DNA from: Cocleimonas sp.
GTDB taxonomy: Bacteria > Pseudomonadota > Gammaproteobacteria > Thiotrichales > Thiotrichaceae
Reading direction: 5' to 3'
Length of the DNA stretch: 64,000 nt
NCBI GenBank assembly: GCA_021647365.1
Contig: JAKIUW010000015.1
Coordinates: forward strand, 15,257 to 79,256
Positions within the stretch are counted from its first letter, which is position 1. Each line of letters starts with the position of its first letter. This document shows, piece by piece, positions 32,579 to 41,820 of this stretch. Under the pieces are notes generated by a model. That model was not told the DNA's origin, made no database searches, and worked only from the letters and a program-made list of their open reading frames with translations. The translations under genes and the position numbers were made by a program.

Positions 32579-33247
32579 ATGAAAGCTATGATATTAGCCG
32601 CTGGTCACGGCACTCGAATGAAGCCACTAACCGACCACACCCCAAAACCACTGTTAAAAGTTGGTGGCAAACCCTTAATCGTCTGGCATATCGAAAAACT
32701 TAAAAAAGCAGGCTTTAAAGACATCATTATCAATATCGCATGGCTAGGTGATCAAATCCCAAAAACCTTAGGCGATGGCTCTCAATTTGGCGTAAATCTA
32801 CACTATTCAGATGAACAAAAAGATGGTGCCCTAGAAACCGCAGGCGGCATTATCAAAGCACTTTCCTTTTTTGATGGCAAGCCTTTCTTAGTCGTAAACG
32901 GTGATGTGTGGTGTGACTATGAATACTGCAATCAGAACCCACTAAAAGCCAAGCAATTAGCTCACTTAGTATTGGTAAACAATCCAGAACACAATCTCGA
33001 GGGTGACTTTGCTCTTAACAACAATACCGTAAAAACAGAAGGTGAAAACAAATACACCTTCAGCGGTATCGGCTATTACCACCCCAACTTATTCAAAAAA
33101 CTCCCTCAAGGAAAACGCCCGCTTGCACCCTTACTACGCGAAGCAATGGGCAACGATAAAGTCAGCGGAGAACACTTTGCAGGAGATTGGCGTGATATTG
33201 GTACGCCTGAGCGCTTAACTGAGCTAGACCAAGACTTATCATCCTAA
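32579..33247 (+). CDS. murU: N-acetylmuramate-1-phosphate uridylyltransferase MurU
   Basis: 222-residue nucleotidyltransferase. AMILAAGHGTRMKPLTDHTP is the NTP-binding signature, then KPLLKVGGKPLIVWHIEKL, VVNGDVWCDYEY with the metal aspartate, and the C-terminal GDWRDIGTPERL. It forms UDP-MurNAc from MurNAc-1-phosphate, the step after AmgK in the recycling route that bypasses MurA. It now has its own upstream region, separated from amgK by the secreted-protein gene. Confidence 0.92.
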   Translation: MKAMILAAGHGTRMKPLTDHTPKPLLKVGGKPLIVWHIEKLKKAGFKDIIINIAWLGDQIPKTLGDGSQFGVNLHYSDEQKDGALETAGGIIKALSFFDGKPFLVVNGDVWCDYEYCNQNPLKAKQLAHLVLVNNPEHNLEGDFALNNNTVKTEGENKYTFSGIGYYHPNLFKKLPQGKRPLAPLLREAMGNDKVSGEHFAGDWRDIGTPERLTELDQDLSS

Positions 33248-34180
33248 TCAGTTCTTTCGCAAAAAACTCACCCCAATCAAAACCAATAACAAGCCTGCAA
33301 TCTGAGGCAAACCAAACTCCTCACCCAATAAATTAACCGCTAAAATAATCGTCATCACGGGCCCAATACTCCCCATAATACTTGTCTTCGTCGCACCAAT
33401 TCGGTTGATAGCTTCGCTGGTGAAAAAGCTTGGGATTACCGTACTGAAAACAGCTAATAAAAAACACAAAAACCAAACTTTTCCTGAGACATTCAAGTCT
33501 TCTAATTTATGCGTGGCAAAGAATTGAATGAGGATAAACACCATGGAGGATGACATAGCAAGGCTGGTGAATATCAAGCTACCTAGGCGAGATACAAAAG
33601 CTTTACTAAAAATTAGATATATCGCAAAACTAAAGGCGGCTAAAGCGACCAATGTCGTGCCTAGTGCAACGTGATCATTTGATGTTGTTACAGCAACTTC
33701 GTTAAAAAACAATAGGCTCACACCCATGTAACTAATGGCTAAAGAAGCCAAAATTCTTAAGGTGATCTTTTCACGAAAAAACACCCAACTAAGTAGCGCC
33801 ACCATAATGGGATAGGTGAATAATGTTAAACGCTCTAATTGAGCAGAGATATAAAACAAACCCTGAAAATCTAAATAGGATGCTAGGTAATAGCCCAAAA
33901 ATCCTAAACCAAAAATCGTGAGTCCGTCTTTTTTAGTCAGTAGCGCTGCTTTCTCGGGGCGTGTTTTTACGGCATAAATTAAAATCACCACATAAAATGG
34001 AAATGCAATAATCATACGCAGCGTCACCAAGGTCGTCGCATCAATACCTTCAATAAAAGCCAATTTAGCAAAGATAGATTTAAGTGAAAATAAAGCCGTG
34101 CCAGCAATAGCAAAGAAAACACCAGAGCGAAATTGATCTTTTGTTGTATTGAGACTGATGGGCTTTGTTGATTGTTTCAT
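33248..34180 (-). CDS. EamA/DMT-family transporter
   Basis: 310 residues, ten predicted helices in two EamA repeats: FFAIAGTALFSLKSIFAKLAF, IFGLGFLGYYLASYLDFQGL, FTYPIMVALLSWVFFREKITL, then HVALGTTLVALAAFSFAIYLIFSKAF, TSIMGSIGPVMTIILAVNLLGEEF. Drug/metabolite exporter of unknown substrate in the inner membrane. Its stop is one base after the murU stop (convergent), so the two genes leave no room for a separate terminator. Confidence 0.88.
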   Translation of the reverse strand: MKQSTKPISLNTTKDQFRSGVFFAIAGTALFSLKSIFAKLAFIEGIDATTLVTLRMIIAFPFYVVILIYAVKTRPEKAALLTKKDGLTIFGLGFLGYYLASYLDFQGLFYISAQLERLTLFTYPIMVALLSWVFFREKITLRILASLAISYMGVSLLFFNEVAVTTSNDHVALGTTLVALAAFSFAIYLIFSKAFVSRLGSLIFTSLAMSSSMVFILIQFFATHKLEDLNVSGKVWFLCFLLAVFSTVIPSFFTSEAINRIGATKTSIMGSIGPVMTIILAVNLLGEEFGLPQIAGLLLVLIGVSFLRKN

Positions 34181-34401
34181 CGTGATTCCAAATATTAAGT
34201 GCTGTTACAAAAGCACTGCAGGAATCATTATTGGCTGAGGGAGATTCCCGCAGCTTTTAAGTTTTATAATATTTACGCCTGTAACAAAACTTTGACTGCG
34301 ATTGGTTTAATTATCAGCCAAAGTTTGAGTTGTAGTCGTTTCATCATAAACATAAAGCGATTTTAGCAGGTCTACTGATAATTTTTGGAATAAATATGAT
34401 C

Positions 34402-34612
34402 AAAAGCACACCCCCCCACTTTTACATGATACTCGTTAGTTTTTTAATGACGGTTAGTATTTATGTAAAACTACGTGCTCATGTTATTATTTTTGTTTTT
34501 TCAGACTATCTCTTTATGCTTATATTTAGCTTTATAGCATTAATATCATCGATAATATTGGTAACAACACGGTTTAAAAAGTTGTCATGTAAAACTGGGG
34601 GGGTGTGCTTTA
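34402..34612. mobile_element. G-tract repeat, inverted pair 2 enclosing 155 bases
   Basis: The left arm (AAAGCACACCCCCCC, ACTTTTACATGAT) and the right arm (TCATGTAAAACTGG, GGGGGTGTGCTTT) act like terminal inverted repeats of a 211-base element. Next to the left arm lies ACTCGTTAGTTTTTTAATG and ACGGTTAGTATTTATG, also found beside the copies at 226 and 44849. The inside can be read as a short hydrophobic peptide frame but has no gene-like features. It separates the EamA gene from glk and may be the most complete form of the repeat in the window. Confidence 0.8.
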
Positions 34613-34630
34613 ACCACGCTTACTGGATAC

Positions 34631-35632
34631 ATGATTGATAAGTCCACTATTTTACTCATCGATGTGGGCGGGACGAATATTCGCCTTGGCTTAATGAATG
34701 GCTCAGACCCTGTTCAACAGCAGTTCCCCCAGCATGTAAAAAGATTTCCTACTCGGCAGTTTAATGATATATCCGCCGCTATTGATCACTACTTATCTGA
34801 TCACCCAAAATATAAAATAAAACAAATATCAATTTCAGTTGCTACCTTAGTTTTGGGTGATCAAGTGACGCTCACTAATTATGATTGGTCATTTAATACG
34901 CGTGACTTAGTCGAAAAATACAACTTACAACAAATCAAAGTGATTAATGATTTCACTGCATTAGCGCTTTCATTGCCACTCTTATCCGAGCAAGATTTAC
35001 AAGCCGTTTCATCTGGGCATAGCAACCCTGATTCGCCCATTGGCTTAATTGGCCCAGGTACTGGTTTAGGGGTTTCTGGTTTACAGAAACAAAGCAATAT
35101 TTGGCATCCTATTCAAGGTGAAGGTGGACATATCAGTATTGGTGCAAACAATCCACGTGAGCTAGCACTGTTTGATATTCTACGCTCTAGACACGGACAT
35201 GTTTCAGCCGAGAGACTACTGTCGGGGCCAAGCATTGAAGAGGTTTATCAAATCCTCTGTGAGCTCGACGGGAAAGTAGTTGATGCATTATCTGCCGACG
35301 AAATTTCCAATACATGGATAGCGGCATCCTGTGAAGTTTGCATGGAGGTAATGGCGATATTTTGTCATTGGCTCGGTGTGGTTGCTGGTAATTTAGCGCT
35401 CACCTTGGGGGCAAAAGGTGGTATATATATTGGTGGCGGAATTGTACCTAAACTAGGTGATGCCTTTCTTAATTCATCGTTTAGAGAAAGTTTTAACGAC
35501 CACGGCTGTTATTCTGACTATTTAAGCTCCATCCCTGTATTTATCATTCATGCCGAAGAGCCAGCATTACTTGGCGCTGCTATTGCGCTGGGTGATGAAT
35601 ATAATGATCTTGGAATTGGTTATTCTATTTAG
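34631..35632 (+). CDS. glk: Glucokinase
   Basis: 333 residues, E. coli Glk type (321). N-terminal phosphate loop ILLIDVGGTNIRLGL, VINDFTALALSLPLL with the catalytic aspartate, GPGTGLGVSGL, and GEGGHISIGANNPREL. GGIYIGGGIVPKL near the C-terminus is the adenosine motif. It phosphorylates glucose with ATP. It is 18 bases behind the repeat element and 61 bases ahead of xylB, so it may be part of the sugar operon that follows. Confidence 0.92.
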   Translation: MIDKSTILLIDVGGTNIRLGLMNGSDPVQQQFPQHVKRFPTRQFNDISAAIDHYLSDHPKYKIKQISISVATLVLGDQVTLTNYDWSFNTRDLVEKYNLQQIKVINDFTALALSLPLLSEQDLQAVSSGHSNPDSPIGLIGPGTGLGVSGLQKQSNIWHPIQGEGGHISIGANNPRELALFDILRSRHGHVSAERLLSGPSIEEVYQILCELDGKVVDALSADEISNTWIAASCEVCMEVMAIFCHWLGVVAGNLALTLGAKGGIYIGGGIVPKLGDAFLNSSFRESFNDHGCYSDYLSSIPVFIIHAEEPALLGAAIALGDEYNDLGIGYSI

Positions 35633-35693
35633 CCAGCATAAACGTCATTTTTATTTTGTACTATATTTTAAGAGTTTAACAAGAATCCCGCAT

Positions 35694-37160
35694 ATGTTTT
35701 TAGGTATCGATATAGGCACATCATCCGTTAAGACACTTTTAATGGATTCAAACCAGCAAACTATCGCTACCGTAAGCGAATCGTTACAAGTTTCTCGCCC
35801 GCAAACTAGTTGGTCTGAACAGGATGCAGAAACGTGGTGGACGGCTACTTGCGCAACTTTAGACTCACTCTCAAAAACGCATTCAAAACAATTAAGTCAA
35901 GTTAAAGGCATTGGCTTATCAGGTCAAATGCATGGTGCTACTTTACTGGATAAGCACAATAAGGTTTTACGCCCTGCGATTCTTTGGAATGACGGGCGAT
36001 CAGCCAAAGAATGTGCAGAGCTTGAAGACAGTTATCCAGCCTTGCGCGAGGTAGCGGGTAATATTGCGATGGCAGGTTTTACTGCGCCAAAATTAGCGTG
36101 GGTGCGTAAACATGAACCAAAGATATTTGATCAAATAGCCAAAGTTTTATTGCCTAAAGATTATGTACGTTTGCGCTTAACAGGCGAATACGTTTCTGAA
36201 ATGTCCGATGCCGCCGGTACATTATGGCTAAACGTAGGTGAACGGAAATGGTCAGATGAATTATTGGCCATCACGGGGTTAAGCCAATATCACATGCCGA
36301 GTTTGGTCGAAGGCTCTGAAATATCAGGGCAATTACGCAATGAATTAAAACAACGTTGGGGCATCAATCAACAAGTTGTAGTTGCTGGCGGAGCAGGCGA
36401 TAACGCCGCATCTGCCTGTGGTATGGGAACAGTGAATCCCAACGATGCCTTTGTATCACTAGGCACATCAGGCGTATTATTTGTTGCCAATGAAAAATTC
36501 TCACCCAACACCGATAGCGCGGTTCACGCGTTTTGTCATGCGCTTCCAAATCTCTGGCATCAAATGGGCGTGATTTTGAGCGCGACCGATAGCTTGCAGT
36601 GGTTATCAAAAATCACAGGAAAGTCAGCACCTGATTTAACCCAGCAACTGGGGAGTGATTTAAGCAATCCTTCAGCTGTTACATTTCTCCCCTATCTAGG
36701 CGGTGAGCGCACACCACACAATGATCCCAGCGCACGCGGTGCATTTATCGGCTTAGCACACGAACATGACACCAACACATTAACTCAAGCAATCCTCGAA
36801 GGAGTAGCCTATGCTTTTCGTGATAGCCAAGAAGCGTTAAAGCAAGCAGGCACAAGTTTTGAAACAGCCTTTGCAGTGGGTGGTGGGGCACAATCAGAAA
36901 TTTGGTTGAAAATTATAGCCAGTGTGTTAAATAAACCATTAAAAATTCCTCAGGGAGGAGAAACAGGCGCTGCTTTTGGTGCAGCAAGACTAGCAATCTG
37001 TGTTGCTGATAATTTGAATCCAATAGATATTTGTACAGCACCTAAAGTAGAAAAAATTATTGAACCCAATACGCAATTAATTGAACAGTATGAAGAAGGT
37101 TATATGCGATACCGAGGTTTATACCCTGAGAACTCACTTTTTAAAAGCACACCCCCCTAG
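35694..37160 (+). CDS. xylB: Xylulokinase
   Basis: 488 residues. Start at MFLGIDIGTSSVKTLLMD (35694); a longer frame from 35550 overlaps glk and lacks homology. FGGY-kinase motifs: SEQDAETWW, GIGLSGQMHGATLLD, RPAILWNDGRS, VVVAGGAGDNAASACGMG and AFAVGGGAQSEIWLKIIA. It phosphorylates D-xylulose to enter the pentose phosphate pathway. The last codons, K-S-T-P-P and the TAG stop, are supplied by the repeat pair that follows, so the repeat has formed the end of the gene. Confidence 0.94.
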   Translation: MFLGIDIGTSSVKTLLMDSNQQTIATVSESLQVSRPQTSWSEQDAETWWTATCATLDSLSKTHSKQLSQVKGIGLSGQMHGATLLDKHNKVLRPAILWNDGRSAKECAELEDSYPALREVAGNIAMAGFTAPKLAWVRKHEPKIFDQIAKVLLPKDYVRLRLTGEYVSEMSDAAGTLWLNVGERKWSDELLAITGLSQYHMPSLVEGSEISGQLRNELKQRWGINQQVVVAGGAGDNAASACGMGTVNPNDAFVSLGTSGVLFVANEKFSPNTDSAVHAFCHALPNLWHQMGVILSATDSLQWLSKITGKSAPDLTQQLGSDLSNPSAVTFLPYLGGERTPHNDPSARGAFIGLAHEHDTNTLTQAILEGVAYAFRDSQEALKQAGTSFETAFAVGGGAQSEIWLKIIASVLNKPLKIPQGGETGAAFGAARLAICVADNLNPIDICTAPKVEKIIEPNTQLIEQYEEGYMRYRGLYPENSLFKSTPP

Positions 37161-37207
37161 TTTTACATGGTTAAGAAAACAGCATGTAAAACTAGGGGGG
37201 TGTGCTT
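37143..37207. repeat. G-tract repeat, inverted pair 3, CTAG subtype, between xylB and xylA
   Basis: AAAAGCACACCCCCCTAG, TTTTACATGG, spacer TTAAGAAAACAG, CATGTAAAACTAGG, GGGGTGTGCTTG. Both arms share the CTAG variation, so they have changed together or been copied as a unit. The hairpin lies between two genes of one operon and overlaps the xylB stop codon. It could lower xylA readthrough or protect mRNA. Confidence 0.95.
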
Positions 37208-37237
37208 GCCATAAGCAACAACGAAAGAAATAAAACT

Positions 37238-38554
37238 ATGAGTAATTTTTTTAATACATCAACACCCATAAAATATGAAGGAAAGGATTCAACCAATCCC
37301 TTATCCTTCAAATATTACGATGCGACACAAAAGATCATGGGTAAAACCATGGAGGAACATCTACGTTTTGCCGTGTGTTATTGGCATAGCTTCTGCTGGG
37401 ATGGACCCGATCCCTTTGGTGGTGCGACGATGGATCGCCCTTGGATTGTGGGTAGTGGTAGCGCAATGGAGCACGCAAAACTAAAAGCCGATTCTGCTTT
37501 TGAAATGTACGATTTACTCGGGGTTCCGTTTTTTACTTTTCATGATCGTGATATAGCGCCCGAAGGTGAAACGCTGGCAGAATCAAACCGCAATGTGCAA
37601 GAAATAGCCGATTATTTTGCGGAAAAAATGCAATCATCAAAAGCTCGCGTACTATGGGGTACGGCTAATTTATTTTCAAACCGTCGTTTTATGAGTGGTG
37701 CTGCAACCAATCCTGATCCACTTGTATTTGCTTATGCCGCTGCTCAAGTAAAAAATGTGTTAGACGTTACGCATAAACTGGGTGGTGAAAACTATGTGTT
37801 GTGGGGTGGGCGAGAAGGTTATGAAACACTCCTCAATACTGATATGAAACGTGAGCTAGATCAGCTTGGACGTTTTATGAATATGGTGGTTGAACACAAA
37901 CATAAAATTGGTTTTAAAGGCACTATTTTAATTGAGCCAAAACCTCAAGAGCCGACCAAACATCAGTATGATTTTGATGTGGCAACCGTTTTCGGCTTTC
38001 TTAAAAACTATGGCTTAGAAAATGAGATTAAAGTGAATATCGAAGTCGGTCATGCGGTGCTCGCAGGTCATTCTTTTGAGCATGAAATTGAAACAGCCAA
38101 TACACTCGGGATTTTCGGCTCAATCGATGCCAACCGTAACGATTATCAGTCGGGTTGGGACACTGATCAATTTCCTAATAATGTGCCTGAAATGTCGTTG
38201 GCTTTGTACTATATATTAAAAGGTGGCGGATTTAGCACCGGTGGTTTGAATTTTGATTCAAAGCTACGTCGTCAATCGAGTGACCCGATGGATTTAATCC
38301 ATGGTCATATCGGTGGAATGGATGTGTGCGCGCGTGCCTTGATAGCAGCCACAAAAATGCTTGAAGATGGCGCGTTAGAAAAGTTTGTAACAGATCGTTA
38401 TGATGGATGGAATCATCCTGACGCGAAGAAGATGTTAGCTGGAGGTTACAGCTTAGAAGATATAGCCAATTGGGTTGAGGCGGATAATGTCAACCCAAGC
38501 CCGCAATCTGGTCGGCAAGAATATTTGGAAAATCTTGTAAATCGGACTATTTAG
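37238..38554 (+). CDS. xylA: Xylose isomerase
   Basis: 438 residues (E. coli 440). Start at MSNFFNTSTPIKYEG; an upstream GTG inside the repeat is rejected. Family motifs: FTFHDRDIAPEG with the catalytic histidine, YVLWGGREGYETLLNTD, ILIEPKPQEPTKHQYDFD and NIEVGHAVLAGHSFEHEI, GSIDANRNDYQSGWDTDQFP with metal ligands. It converts D-xylose to D-xylulose. The first step is thus downstream of xylB and upstream of the xylose transporter. Confidence 0.96.
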   Translation: MSNFFNTSTPIKYEGKDSTNPLSFKYYDATQKIMGKTMEEHLRFAVCYWHSFCWDGPDPFGGATMDRPWIVGSGSAMEHAKLKADSAFEMYDLLGVPFFTFHDRDIAPEGETLAESNRNVQEIADYFAEKMQSSKARVLWGTANLFSNRRFMSGAATNPDPLVFAYAAAQVKNVLDVTHKLGGENYVLWGGREGYETLLNTDMKRELDQLGRFMNMVVEHKHKIGFKGTILIEPKPQEPTKHQYDFDVATVFGFLKNYGLENEIKVNIEVGHAVLAGHSFEHEIETANTLGIFGSIDANRNDYQSGWDTDQFPNNVPEMSLALYYILKGGGFSTGGLNFDSKLRRQSSDPMDLIHGHIGGMDVCARALIAATKMLEDGALEKFVTDRYDGWNHPDAKKMLAGGYSLEDIANWVEADNVNPSPQSGRQEYLENLVNRTI

Positions 38555-38591
38555 AATATTTAAAATTGTTTTTATCAAAGGAGTCAAAAAA

Positions 38592-39626
38592 ATGAAGAAA
38601 ATATTAACCCTAATAATGACAGCAGCACTGTCGATGTTAGTTGCTTTACCAGCAATGGCAAAAGATGCAATCGTCGGAGTGTCGTGGTCAAACTTTCAGG
38701 AAGAGCGTTGGAAGACAGATGAAGCGGCTATCAAAAAAGTATTGGAAGCTGGCGGAGCAAAGTACATTTCGGCAGATGCACAATCATCTCCAGCAAAACA
38801 ATTAACCGATATCGAAAGTTTAATTTCTCGTGGTGCAACAGCCATTATCGTATTAGCACAGGATTCTGCGGCAATCGGCCCTGCGGTTGAAAAAGCCACG
38901 CAAGAAGGTATTCCCGTTGTAGGTTATGACCGTTTGATTGAAAACAAAGATGCTTACTACATTACGTTTGATAACGTTGAAGTAGGACGTATGCAAGCAC
39001 GTGCCGTTTTAGCCGCTAAACCAGAAGGTAACTACGTATTTATCAAAGGTTCGGCTTCTGATCCCAATGCTGACTTTTTACACGCTGGTCAGTTGGAAGT
39101 ATTAAAAGAAGCGATGGATGCTGGGAAAATCAAGAACGTTGGTGAGGCATATACAGATGGCTGGGTTCCTGCGAATGCACAGAAAAACATGGAGCAAATT
39201 CTCACTAAGAATGACAACAAAGTTGATGCGGTAGTTGCTTCAAACGATGGTATGGCGGGTGGTGTTGTAGCGGCTCTAGCATCGCAAGGCATGGTTGTTC
39301 CTGTTTCAGGTCAAGATGGTGATCACGCGGCATTAAATCGTGTAGCACTTGGCACACAGACAGTATCTGTTTGGAAAGATGCTCGAGCATTAGGCGCACA
39401 AGCGGCTAAGATTGCATTGGCACTGGCTAAAGGCACCGCAATGGATAAAATCGAAGGATCGGTTAAGTTCTCAGGTGGTCCAAAGAAAGTTGAGATGAAT
39501 GCAACTTTCCTAGCACCTGTTCCAATTACTCAAGATAAGCTAAGCACCGTTATTGATGCTGGCTGGGTTAAGAAAGATGTAGTTTGTAAAGGTGTTAAAG
39601 CAGGGTCAGTAGCTGCTTGTAAGTAG
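38592..39626 (+). CDS. xylF: D-xylose ABC transporter, substrate-binding protein
   Basis: 344 residues. The signal peptide KKILTLIMTAALSMLVALPA ends in AMA. The periplasmic binding fold shows VGVSWSNFQEERWKTDEAAIK, VVGYDRLIENKDAYYITFDN, FIKGSASDPNADFLHAGQ and VVASNDGMAGGVVAAL. It delivers xylose to XylHG. AAAGGAG before the ATG is a strong ribosome site, and a hairpin after the stop probably keeps its mRNA more abundant than the permease part. Confidence 0.95.
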   Translation: MKKILTLIMTAALSMLVALPAMAKDAIVGVSWSNFQEERWKTDEAAIKKVLEAGGAKYISADAQSSPAKQLTDIESLISRGATAIIVLAQDSAAIGPAVEKATQEGIPVVGYDRLIENKDAYYITFDNVEVGRMQARAVLAAKPEGNYVFIKGSASDPNADFLHAGQLEVLKEAMDAGKIKNVGEAYTDGWVPANAQKNMEQILTKNDNKVDAVVASNDGMAGGVVAALASQGMVVPVSGQDGDHAALNRVALGTQTVSVWKDARALGAQAAKIALALAKGTAMDKIEGSVKFSGGPKKVEMNATFLAPVPITQDKLSTVIDAGWVKKDVVCKGVKAGSVAACK

Positions 39627-39652
39627 AAAATCATCTTTATTTAGGTAAAATG

Positions 39653-39685
39653 AATTACCCGCACTTAGTGTGGGTAATTTTTTGT
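39653..39685 (+). terminator. Terminator-like attenuator between xylF and xylH
   Basis: AATTACCCGCAC, loop TTAGT, GTGGGTAATTTTTTG. Intrinsic terminators at this position are common in ABC operons and let the binding protein be made in excess over the membrane parts. Confidence 0.85.
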
Positions 39686-39717
39686 AAGATATTTATAGAT
39701 AATGCTTGGAGAAGAGC

Positions 39718-41028
39718 TTGAGCGAAGATACAAATATAAAAAGTAACAACAAACAAAGTGGCTTCAAAGTCGCTATCAAAAATTTCTTAGATGCGACAGA
39801 AATAGATCCACGTATGCTGGGTATGATCATCGCATTATTGGCCATCTGGTTAGTGTTTGATTTCTTTTCAGGCGGGCGTTTTATCACCCCAAGAAATCTC
39901 TGGAATCTGGGTGTGCAAAGTTCATCAGTAGCCGTCATGGCAACGGGTATGGTGTTCATTATCGTCACGCGCAATATTGATCTTTCGATAGGTTCGATGC
40001 TGGGCGTGATAGGAATGTTGATGGGCATTTTACAGGCAGAAATCCTGCCAGATTTAGTTGGTTATGGTCATTGGTCAATTTGGATTGTGACCCTCACTGC
40101 TGGCATTATGATCGGCGTTACCATTGGTGCATTTCAAGGTAGCCTCGTTGCTTATCTTGGCGTGCCTGCATTCATCGTTACTTTGGGTGGTTTGTTAGTT
40201 TGGCGAGGAGCCGCTTGGTGGACAACATCTGGCAGAACAGTTGCACCGCTGGATGATAATTTTCGCTTAATGGGTGGTGGCATCAATGGTTCGATTGGAT
40301 ATTGGCCAAGTTGGATTGTGGGTATTATTGCCTGCGTCGCGATTCTGTATTCCATCGTTAACGCACGTCGCCAGCGCAAGCGCTTTCATTTTCCATTACG
40401 CCCACTATGGGCAGAAACATTATTAGCCTTTTTATGGTCAGGTATGGTTTTGGGTGCAGTGGCCGTTGCCAATAACTACTATTTACCATCACGTGTGGCA
40501 GCTAAAATTGCCGAAGAGAAAGGATTAACAATCCCAGAAGAAGGTTTGTTTATTTCTTACGGTCTACCGATTCCGTTATTAATCGCGATAGGCGTGGTGA
40601 TTGTTATGCACTTTATTGCAACACGCACTCGTTTTGGACGCTATATTTTTGCCTTTGGTGGTAATCCAGAAGCAGCAGAATTGTCAGGTATAAATACCAA
40701 AAAACTAACCATTATGATTTTTGCCATAATTGGCGGGTTAGCAGCGATTGGTGCGGCGATTACAACCGCACGGTTAAATGCGGCAACTAATTCCTTGGGC
40801 ATTCTGGATGAATTACTGGTGATAGCCGCCGCCGTTATTGGTGGCTCGTCGTTGTCTGGCGGCATTGGTACAATCGCAGGTGCATTGCTTGGCGCATTGG
40901 TGATGCAGTCTTTACAGTCGGGAATGATACTGGTTGGGATGGATTCTCCTATGCAGAATATAGTCGTAGGTATTGTCCTAGTTTTCGCCGTATTCATTGA
41001 CACTTTGTATAGAAAGCACGCGGGGTAA
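39718..41028 (+). CDS. xylH: Xylose ABC transporter permease
   Basis: About 436 residues, ten or more helices. No ATG fits. TTG at 39718 has GGAGAAG just upstream, and TTG at 39706 is an alternative that would place the ribosome site inside the gene. BPD_transp_2-type motifs: GVQSSSVAVMATGMVFIIVTRN, IDLSIGSMLGVIGML, VPAFIVTLGGLLVWRGAAWW, FAFGGNPEAAELSGINTKKL, AVIGGSSLSGGIGTIAGALLG. It forms the inner-membrane pore with XylG. It overlaps the xylG start by one base. Confidence 0.92.
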   Translation: MSEDTNIKSNNKQSGFKVAIKNFLDATEIDPRMLGMIIALLAIWLVFDFFSGGRFITPRNLWNLGVQSSSVAVMATGMVFIIVTRNIDLSIGSMLGVIGMLMGILQAEILPDLVGYGHWSIWIVTLTAGIMIGVTIGAFQGSLVAYLGVPAFIVTLGGLLVWRGAAWWTTSGRTVAPLDDNFRLMGGGINGSIGYWPSWIVGIIACVAILYSIVNARRQRKRFHFPLRPLWAETLLAFLWSGMVLGAVAVANNYYLPSRVAAKIAEEKGLTIPEEGLFISYGLPIPLLIAIGVVIVMHFIATRTRFGRYIFAFGGNPEAAELSGINTKKLTIMIFAIIGGLAAIGAAITTARLNAATNSLGILDELLVIAAAVIGGSSLSGGIGTIAGALLGALVMQSLQSGMILVGMDSPMQNIVVGIVLVFAVFIDTLYRKHAG

Positions 41029-41810
41029 TGGATATGACAAACAAAAAACCGCTAGTAGAAATAAAAAACGTATCGATCTCCTTTGGTGGTGTTCACGCGG
41101 TCGATGATGTCAGCGTTGATTTGTATCCTGGTGAAGTGGTTGGCTTACTGGGTCATAACGGCGCGGGTAAATCGACTCTAATTAAAATTCTCTCGGGCTC
41201 TTATAAATCAGATGGTGGAGAGATTTATATTGATGGTGAAAAAGCCACGATAAAAACCCCGCGCGATGCAAAAGCCTACGGTATAGAAACAATCTACCAA
41301 ACCTTGGCACTAGCCGATAACGTCGATGCAGCAGCCAATTTGTTTTTAGGGCGTGAATTAACAACGCCCTTGGGTACACTGGATGATGTGGCGATGGAAG
41401 CTGCCGCACGCGAGGTGATGGGACGTTTGAATCCCAACTTTAAGAAATTTAAAGAACCTGTTAGTGCCTTATCAGGTGGTCAACGACAATCTGTTGCCAT
41501 CGCCCGTGCTTTGTACTTTAACGCACGTATATTGATTATGGATGAGCCGACAGCCGCGCTTGGCCCACAAGAAACGAAGATGGTGAATGACCTAATTATC
41601 GAGCTTAAAAAACAAGGCATCGGTATCTTCTTAATCAGCCACGATATTCACGATGTATTTGATATGGCAGATCGTGTTGCCGTAATGAATAACGGCAAAT
41701 TAGTGGGTACAGCAAATACCGCAGACATCACAAAAGATGAAGCACTGGGTATGATAATTATTGGCAAAGTACCAGAGAATGCGATTGCTGGTTCTGGTGC
41801 TTCTCAATAA
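41028..41810 (+). CDS. xylG: Sugar ABC transporter ATP-binding protein, single-domain XylG
   Basis: 260 residues. Walker A LLGHNGAGKSTLIKILSG, Q-loop YQTLALADNV, signature ALSGGQRQSVAIARALY, Walker B ILIMDEPTAALG, and H-loop LISHDIHDVFD. Classical XylG has two fused ABC domains (about 513 residues). This protein has one and so must work as a homodimer, as in some rhizobial sugar systems. Last gene of the xyl operon. A repeat pair follows 30 bases later. Confidence 0.9.
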   Translation: MDMTNKKPLVEIKNVSISFGGVHAVDDVSVDLYPGEVVGLLGHNGAGKSTLIKILSGSYKSDGGEIYIDGEKATIKTPRDAKAYGIETIYQTLALADNVDAAANLFLGRELTTPLGTLDDVAMEAAAREVMGRLNPNFKKFKEPVSALSGGQRQSVAIARALYFNARILIMDEPTAALGPQETKMVNDLIIELKKQGIGIFLISHDIHDVFDMADRVAVMNNGKLVGTANTADITKDEALGMIIIGKVPENAIAGSGASQ

Positions 41811-41820
41811 GTTTAAAAAT

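Noticed and set aside
34396..34638. Membrane peptide gene of 80 residues
   Set aside because: It starts before and ends after the inverted repeat arms, has no ribosome site, and its ends are encoded by the repeat; the hydrophobicity comes from AT-rich sequence.
40641..41003. 120-residue minus-strand frame inside xylH
   Set aside because: Compositional mirror of a hydrophobic membrane gene; not a gene.
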